From Acidimicrobiaceae bacterium (GTDB taxonomy: Bacteria > Actinomycetota > Acidimicrobiia > Acidimicrobiales > Palsa-688), in contig JAUTXM010000097.1 of NCBI GenBank assembly GCA_030838025.1, forward strand, positions 1 to 8,752: DNA of 8,752 bases, read 5' to 3'. This document shows positions 5,741-8,752 of this stretch, in pieces. The position numbers and the translations under genes were made by a program. Below the pieces are notes generated by a model. It was not told the DNA's origin. It saw only the letters and a list, made by a program, of their open reading frames with translations, and ran no database searches. Every line of letters begins with the position of its first letter. Within the stretch, counting starts at the first letter, position 1.

Positions 5741-7501
5741 ATGGAAATCGGCGAACGAGCGTGTCTACTCGCAGCGCTGTTGAGCCCGCAGCTACCGAAG
5801 GTCCGCGTCGATCCGAGCCGAGCAACCGATCTCGGCCTCGAAAAGCCGGAATTCGAAGAACTGGTGCGCCATGAGCTCAGCCGCCTGCTCAGCTCCTACC
5901 CCGGTTTGGCCCGAGCCGCAGACAAGGCCGGATTGCCGTCGCAGGACGGGCAGGCGGGGCGGGCACTCCAGCTCGAGATGGAGCGAGTCCTCCGCAAGGA
6001 TCGTGCCAAGCTCGACGCCCTGTGGGCCCTCCTTGAGGCAGGCGGCCGACGCTCGTCGGACGCCGGTCAGGCCGGCCCGGAAGATTCGAGGCCGAGCGGC
6101 CGGCGCGCCGGGCGGCAGATGGCGCCAATCCTTGCGCCTCTCGGATCGGCGACGGCCGTCGTACTCATGGCCGCGTCGGCCGGGGTCGTCATCGTCGGCA
6201 CCGAAACCGGCCAGGGCGCGACCCTGCTGCGGTGGTTCGCGATCACGGTCCTGGCCTGCGTTCCCGGATGGCTGTTCATCCGCTTCATCGTCTTCCGTGC
6301 GGGAGCGCTTTGGACCGAATATGTGCTCAACCTCCACCGGCTCCGCATGGACGACTTTCAGAACCTGCCTCGGCCCCCGATGACCTCGGGGTACTACGCA
6401 CTGTGGTCCCGGGAGGGCGGGTCCGTGCTTTCCGCGGCCCCGAACATCTATCAGCAAAAGTTCGAGGGGTACTACGGTGCGTACGTCAGCGACGAGGCCA
6501 ACCGCCGCCGATCGGTACGGGACAAGGCCATGCCGCAGGTGCTACTGGCGACGCTGGTCTTCGCCGTCGGGTGGGCCGTCGTGCTCACCAGGCAGCCAGT
6601 GTTCACCGGCCCGTTGCAACTGCCTGTCGACTCATTGCGTTTCGCTTTCCTCGGCGCCTACATCTTCATCCTCCAGATGCTGATACGACGCTTCTTCCAG
6701 AGCGACCTGAAGGCGAGCGCGTACTTGGGTGCGGTTGCCCGAATCATCACGGTCCTCATCACCGTCCTGGTGGTTCACCATGCCGCACCGGTGGTGGCCT
6801 CCATCTCGCCTGGGGCCGAGGCGGGCCTGGCGTTTCTCATTGGGTTCTTCCCGCTGCTCGGAATGCAGATCATCCAGAACAGCGTGAGCGTGGTGTTCCG
6901 AAAGTTCGTCCCGACCCTGAAGACGCCCTATCCCCTGAGTGACCTCGACGGGCTGAACATCTGGTACGAGGCACGGCTACTCGAAGAGGGCATCGAGGAC
7001 ATGCAGAACCTCATCACCGCCAACCTGGTCGACATCATCCTGCACACTCGCGTGCCAGTTGGACGGCTCGTCGACTGGATCGACCAGGCGGCCCTCCAGG
7101 TGTATCTCGACCCCCCCGACGACCACAACGTTCGCGACAGGTTCGATGACCGCAACAGGCTGCGGCGGCTTGGGATCCGTACTGCGACCGATCTCGAGTC
7201 GGCCTTCCTGCCCCAGGACTGGCTGGCAGAGCGGTGCTCGTCCCGCGCGGTGTGCAGCCTCGATGACGCCAAACTGGTCGACGGCGTTCGCCGGGTGTTG
7301 AACGACGACACGAACCTGCCGGGAATCAACGTGGTCGACGCCCTGCTAAAGAGCTTCACCAACATCCCCAACCTGGCGCACGTGCGGGCCTGGCGCAACG
7401 TCGAAGGTATCGAACAGGACGGGGCGGAATCGGATGCGACCCCGGCCCATGAAAGCGGTCCTGTTCGGCTCGTCGAGAACGCGGTGGCCGCAGTATCATA
7501 A
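5741..7501 (+). CDS. Multi-pass membrane protein of unknown function (586 residues)
   Basis: ATG 5741 follows GGAGG by six bases; an upstream in-frame start at 5669 would add 24 residues without a comparable site. Order of parts: a helical, charged N-terminal soluble region (1-125), about six hydrophobic segments (roughly 128-153, 163-187, 265-284, 298-316, 330-352, 360-386), and a soluble C-terminal region (390-586). A 75-residue loop between segments two and three has YYALWSREGG and NIYQQKFEGYYGAY, rich in aromatics. The C-terminal region has a distinctive stretch (LDGLNIWYEARLLEEGIED, then MQNLITANLVDIILHTRVPV and GRLVDWIDQAAL), followed by LRRLGIRTATDLESAF, which resembles a helix-hairpin-helix turn. 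No transporter, kinase or protease motif is seen and there is no signal peptide. It appears monocistronic. I do not recognise the family by name and assign no function. Confidence 0.9.
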   Translation: MEIGERACLLAALLSPQLPKVRVDPSRATDLGLEKPEFEELVRHELSRLLSSYPGLARAADKAGLPSQDGQAGRALQLEMERVLRKDRAKLDALWALLEAGGRRSSDAGQAGPEDSRPSGRRAGRQMAPILAPLGSATAVVLMAASAGVVIVGTETGQGATLLRWFAITVLACVPGWLFIRFIVFRAGALWTEYVLNLHRLRMDDFQNLPRPPMTSGYYALWSREGGSVLSAAPNIYQQKFEGYYGAYVSDEANRRRSVRDKAMPQVLLATLVFAVGWAVVLTRQPVFTGPLQLPVDSLRFAFLGAYIFILQMLIRRFFQSDLKASAYLGAVARIITVLITVLVVHHAAPVVASISPGAEAGLAFLIGFFPLLGMQIIQNSVSVVFRKFVPTLKTPYPLSDLDGLNIWYEARLLEEGIEDMQNLITANLVDIILHTRVPVGRLVDWIDQAALQVYLDPPDDHNVRDRFDDRNRLRRLGIRTATDLESAFLPQDWLAERCSSRAVCSLDDAKLVDGVRRVLNDDTNLPGINVVDALLKSFTNIPNLAHVRAWRNVEGIEQDGAESDATPAHESGPVRLVENAVAAVS

Positions 7502-7672
7502 ACCTTGCCCATCATGGCGAAGAGCTTTTCGCCGAGGGCGGCGTCGCCCCCACGCGGTCGGCTCGATCGGCCACGAGTTCATCGGCAGCGAACCGGGCGA
7601 TTGTGCCAGGACCGGCCCACAGCGCCCGGCGAGGCGCCGACTGGCGCCACGGGCAGCCGAGTGGTGAAGAGG
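7502..7672. other. Gap after the membrane-protein gene: no gene seen
   Basis: No convincing coding frame is present on either strand; the short frames here are Arg/Pro-rich. A compact hairpin, GGCGCC (7633-7638), loop GACT, GGCGCC (7643-7648), could weakly stop transcription from the upstream gene, but no T-tract follows. Confidence 0.4.
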
Positions 7673-7701
7673 TCGGCAAACCGTAGAGGTGGTGATACGC
7701 T
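7673..7701 (+). promoter_or_regulatory. Candidate promoter of the leucine leader/leuA transcript
   Basis: TCGGCA (7673-7678), a 17-bp spacer and TACGCT (7696-7701), the latter preceded by TG as in an extended -10. Transcription would begin near 7708-7711, so the leader peptide ATG at 7711 would be nearly leaderless, which is common in actinobacteria. If transcription starts further upstream, AGGA at 7702-7705 could serve as its ribosome-binding site instead. Confidence 0.35.
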
Positions 7702-7710
7702 AGGAACGTC

Positions 7711-7755
7711 ATGGACTGGACCCGCTTGAGCCTGACTGTCCTTCTTCTTACCTGA
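7711..7755 (+). CDS. leuL: Leucine-rich leader peptide of the leuA attenuator
   Basis: ATG 7711 to TGA 7753-7755 encodes the 14-residue peptide MDWTRLSLTVLLLT. Five of 14 residues are leucine, three of them consecutive CTT codons (7741-7749), which are uncommon codons in this GC-rich genome. AGGA precedes the ATG by five bases. It ends two bases before a stable hairpin and about 30 bp before an intrinsic terminator upstream of leuA. This is the hallmark of translational attenuation: when charged Leu-tRNA is short, the ribosome stalls on the CTT run and changes the fold of the leader RNA so that leuA is transcribed. Confidence 0.8.
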   Translation: MDWTRLSLTVLLLT

Positions 7756-7756
7756 C

Positions 7757-7780
7757 GGCGAGCCACCCTCGGTGCTCGCC
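7757..7780 (+). promoter_or_regulatory. Leader RNA hairpin (pause/protector stem) of the leuA attenuator
   Basis: GGCGAGC (7757-7763) pairs with GCTCGCC (7774-7780); after a bulged C, ACC (7765-7767) pairs with GGT (7771-7773) around the loop CTC. A ribosome stalled on the CTT codons would cover the 5' arm and free the 3' arm. The competing antiterminator is not obvious by eye. One possibility is CCTCC near 7779-7783 pairing with GGAGG at 7805-7809 of the terminator. Confidence 0.6.
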
Positions 7781-7784
7781 TCCG

Positions 7785-7819
7785 CCTCCTGCGCCTTCGG
7801 GCCAGGAGGTTTTGTTTTT
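7785..7819 (+). terminator. Intrinsic terminator (attenuator) upstream of leuA
   Basis: CCTCCTG (7785-7791) pairs with CAGGAGG (7803-7809). Inside, after one bulged C, GCC and GGC close a TTCG tetraloop (7796-7799). The stem is followed directly by TTTTGTTTTT (7810-7819), the longest T-run in the window. It lies 30 bp before the leuA start on the coding strand, so it ends transcription of the leader unless the leader fold prevents it. Confidence 0.85.
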
Positions 7820-7849
7820 CCAATCCGCCCCCACACCAAAGGAACGCCG

Positions 7850-8752
7850 ATGCCCCCCGCGCCTGTGAGCCCGAGAAGGATGCCATTCGAAAAGTACCGG
7901 CCTTTCCTGCCGCTGCCGATTGAACTTCCCGGCCGGCGGTGGCCCAACGTGCGCATCGAGAAGGCGCCGTTGTGGTGTTCGGTCGATCTCCGTGACGGCA
8001 ACCAGGCGTTGATCGACCCGATGGACCCGACCCGCAAGCTGCGGATGTACCAGACGTTGGTGCAGATGGGTTTCAAGGAGATCGAAGTCGGCTTCCCGTC
8101 AGCCTCGCAGCCTGACTACGACTTCGTCCGCCAACTGATCGTCGAGGATCTGATCCCTGACGACGTGACCATCCAGGTCCTCGTTCAATGCCGGGCGGAA
8201 CTGATCGAGCGAACCTACGAGTGCATCAAGGGTTCCCCCCAGGCCATCGTCCACTTCTACAACTCGACATCGGTGCTGCAACGGCGGGTCGTGTTCGGCC
8301 TGGACCAGGCGGGCATCACCCAGATCGCGGTAGACGCAGCCCGGTTGTGCCGCAAGCTCGAGGATACCGTTCCCGCCACCGCGGTCCGGTACGAATACTC
8401 GCCGGAGAGTTTCACGGGCACCGAGTTGGACTACGCGGTGGAGATCTGCGGGGCGGTGATGGACGTCATCGAGCCGACCACCGATCGAAAGATCGTCTTG
8501 AACCTGCCCGCCACCGTCGAGGGCTACACCGCCAATGTGTACGGCGACGCCATCGAGTGGTTCCATCGCAACATTCCGGGCCGGGACAGGGTCATCCTGT
8601 CGCTGCATCCCCACAATGACCGGGGGACAGCAGTGGCCGCGGCGGAGTTCGGCGTCATGGCAGGCGCCGACCGGGTTGAAGGCACACTGTTCGGCAACGG
8701 CGAGCGAACCGGCAACGTCGATCTGGTGAACCTGGCTCTGAACCTGTTCAGC
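7850..8752 (+). CDS. leuA: 2-isopropylmalate synthase LeuA, C-terminus cut by window edge
   Basis: LeuA condenses acetyl-CoA with 2-oxoisovalerate to 2-isopropylmalate, the first committed step of leucine synthesis, in the cytosol. The 301 codons present cover the N-terminal arm and most of the TIM-barrel catalytic domain. The enzyme is usually about 560-640 residues, so the linker and C-terminal leucine-binding regulatory domain lie beyond the edge. Visible motifs are the metal-binding DLRDGNQAL (46-54), IEVGFPSAS (78-86), VHFYNSTSVLQRRVVF (134-149), YEYSPESFTGTEL (181-193), the metal-binding HPHNDRGTAVA (253-263) and GNGERTGNVDLV (282-293). The close fit to the long mycobacterial form (FNRYRPF-like arm, here FEKYRPF) is notable. 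ATG 7850 has AAAGGA about six bases upstream; a second ATG ten codons later (MPFEKYRPF) is a possible alternative. It is controlled by the leader peptide and attenuator at 7711-7819. Confidence 0.97.
   Translation, partial: MPPAPVSPRRMPFEKYRPFLPLPIELPGRRWPNVRIEKAPLWCSVDLRDGNQALIDPMDPTRKLRMYQTLVQMGFKEIEVGFPSASQPDYDFVRQLIVEDLIPDDVTIQVLVQCRAELIERTYECIKGSPQAIVHFYNSTSVLQRRVVFGLDQAGITQIAVDAARLCRKLEDTVPATAVRYEYSPESFTGTELDYAVEICGAVMDVIEPTTDRKIVLNLPATVEGYTANVYGDAIEWFHRNIPGRDRVILSLHPHNDRGTAVAAAEFGVMAGADRVEGTLFGNGERTGNVDLVNLALNLFS

Noticed and set aside
6928..7515. A 195-codon minus-strand frame under the end of the membrane-protein gene.
   Set aside because: The product is Ser/Arg-rich low complexity, and the plus-strand frame carries organised membrane segments and motifs.
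7702..7849. T-box riboswitch upstream of leuA.
   Set aside because: The leader is short, has no recognisable T-box core sequence, and contains a translated Leu-rich peptide that explains the control.
7512..7886. A minus-strand frame before and across the leuA start.
   Set aside because: It runs through the attenuator and into leuA on the opposite strand, with an Arg-run product (RRRRRRRR) typical of non-coding GC-rich DNA.

Overview
The window is high-GC DNA with strong third-position GC bias. Its families (a LeuA close to the mycobacterial enzyme, a FurA-type remnant next to katG, an ATPase-only Hsp70 with a low-complexity tail) point to an actinobacterium. The sequence alone does not fix the genus.

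Layout. (1) 1-1231, minus: an Hsp70-family ATPase cut by the left edge, ending in a 12-bp tandem repeat that encodes a Pro/Ala/Thr/Gly tail. (2) 1502-2516, plus: a divergent two-gene unit with a PhoU-type phosphate regulator and a 118-residue unknown protein. The phoU frame is broken by one base: the first frame stops at 2068, while the conserved PhoU C-terminus continues in another frame to 2163 and overlaps the next start by 4 nt. (3) 2517-2795: a convergent gap holding a near-perfect 87-bp inverted repeat. (4) 2796-4994, minus: a full-length catalase-peroxidase KatG. Just upstream, at about 5097-5321, is a decayed furA gene: the N- and C-terminal Fur signatures remain, but the middle is deleted and the frame is broken. 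An AT-rich promoter/operator-like patch (5343-5390) survives upstream of it. (5) 5400-5603, minus: a possible 67-residue protein. (6) 5741-7501, plus: a 586-residue multi-pass membrane protein that I do not recognise. (7) 7673-8752, plus: a leucine-biosynthesis attenuator (candidate promoter, 14-residue leader peptide with three consecutive Leu codons, leader hairpin, intrinsic terminator) followed by leuA, which runs off the right edge.

The groups are functionally separate: protein folding, phosphate control, peroxide defence, an unknown membrane function, and leucine synthesis. The observations most worth checking are the furA remnant beside an intact katG, the complete leucine attenuator, the single-base break in phoU and the long intergenic palindrome. 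I saw no transposase, integrase, CRISPR array, rRNA or tRNA gene, and no clear new multi-gene system.
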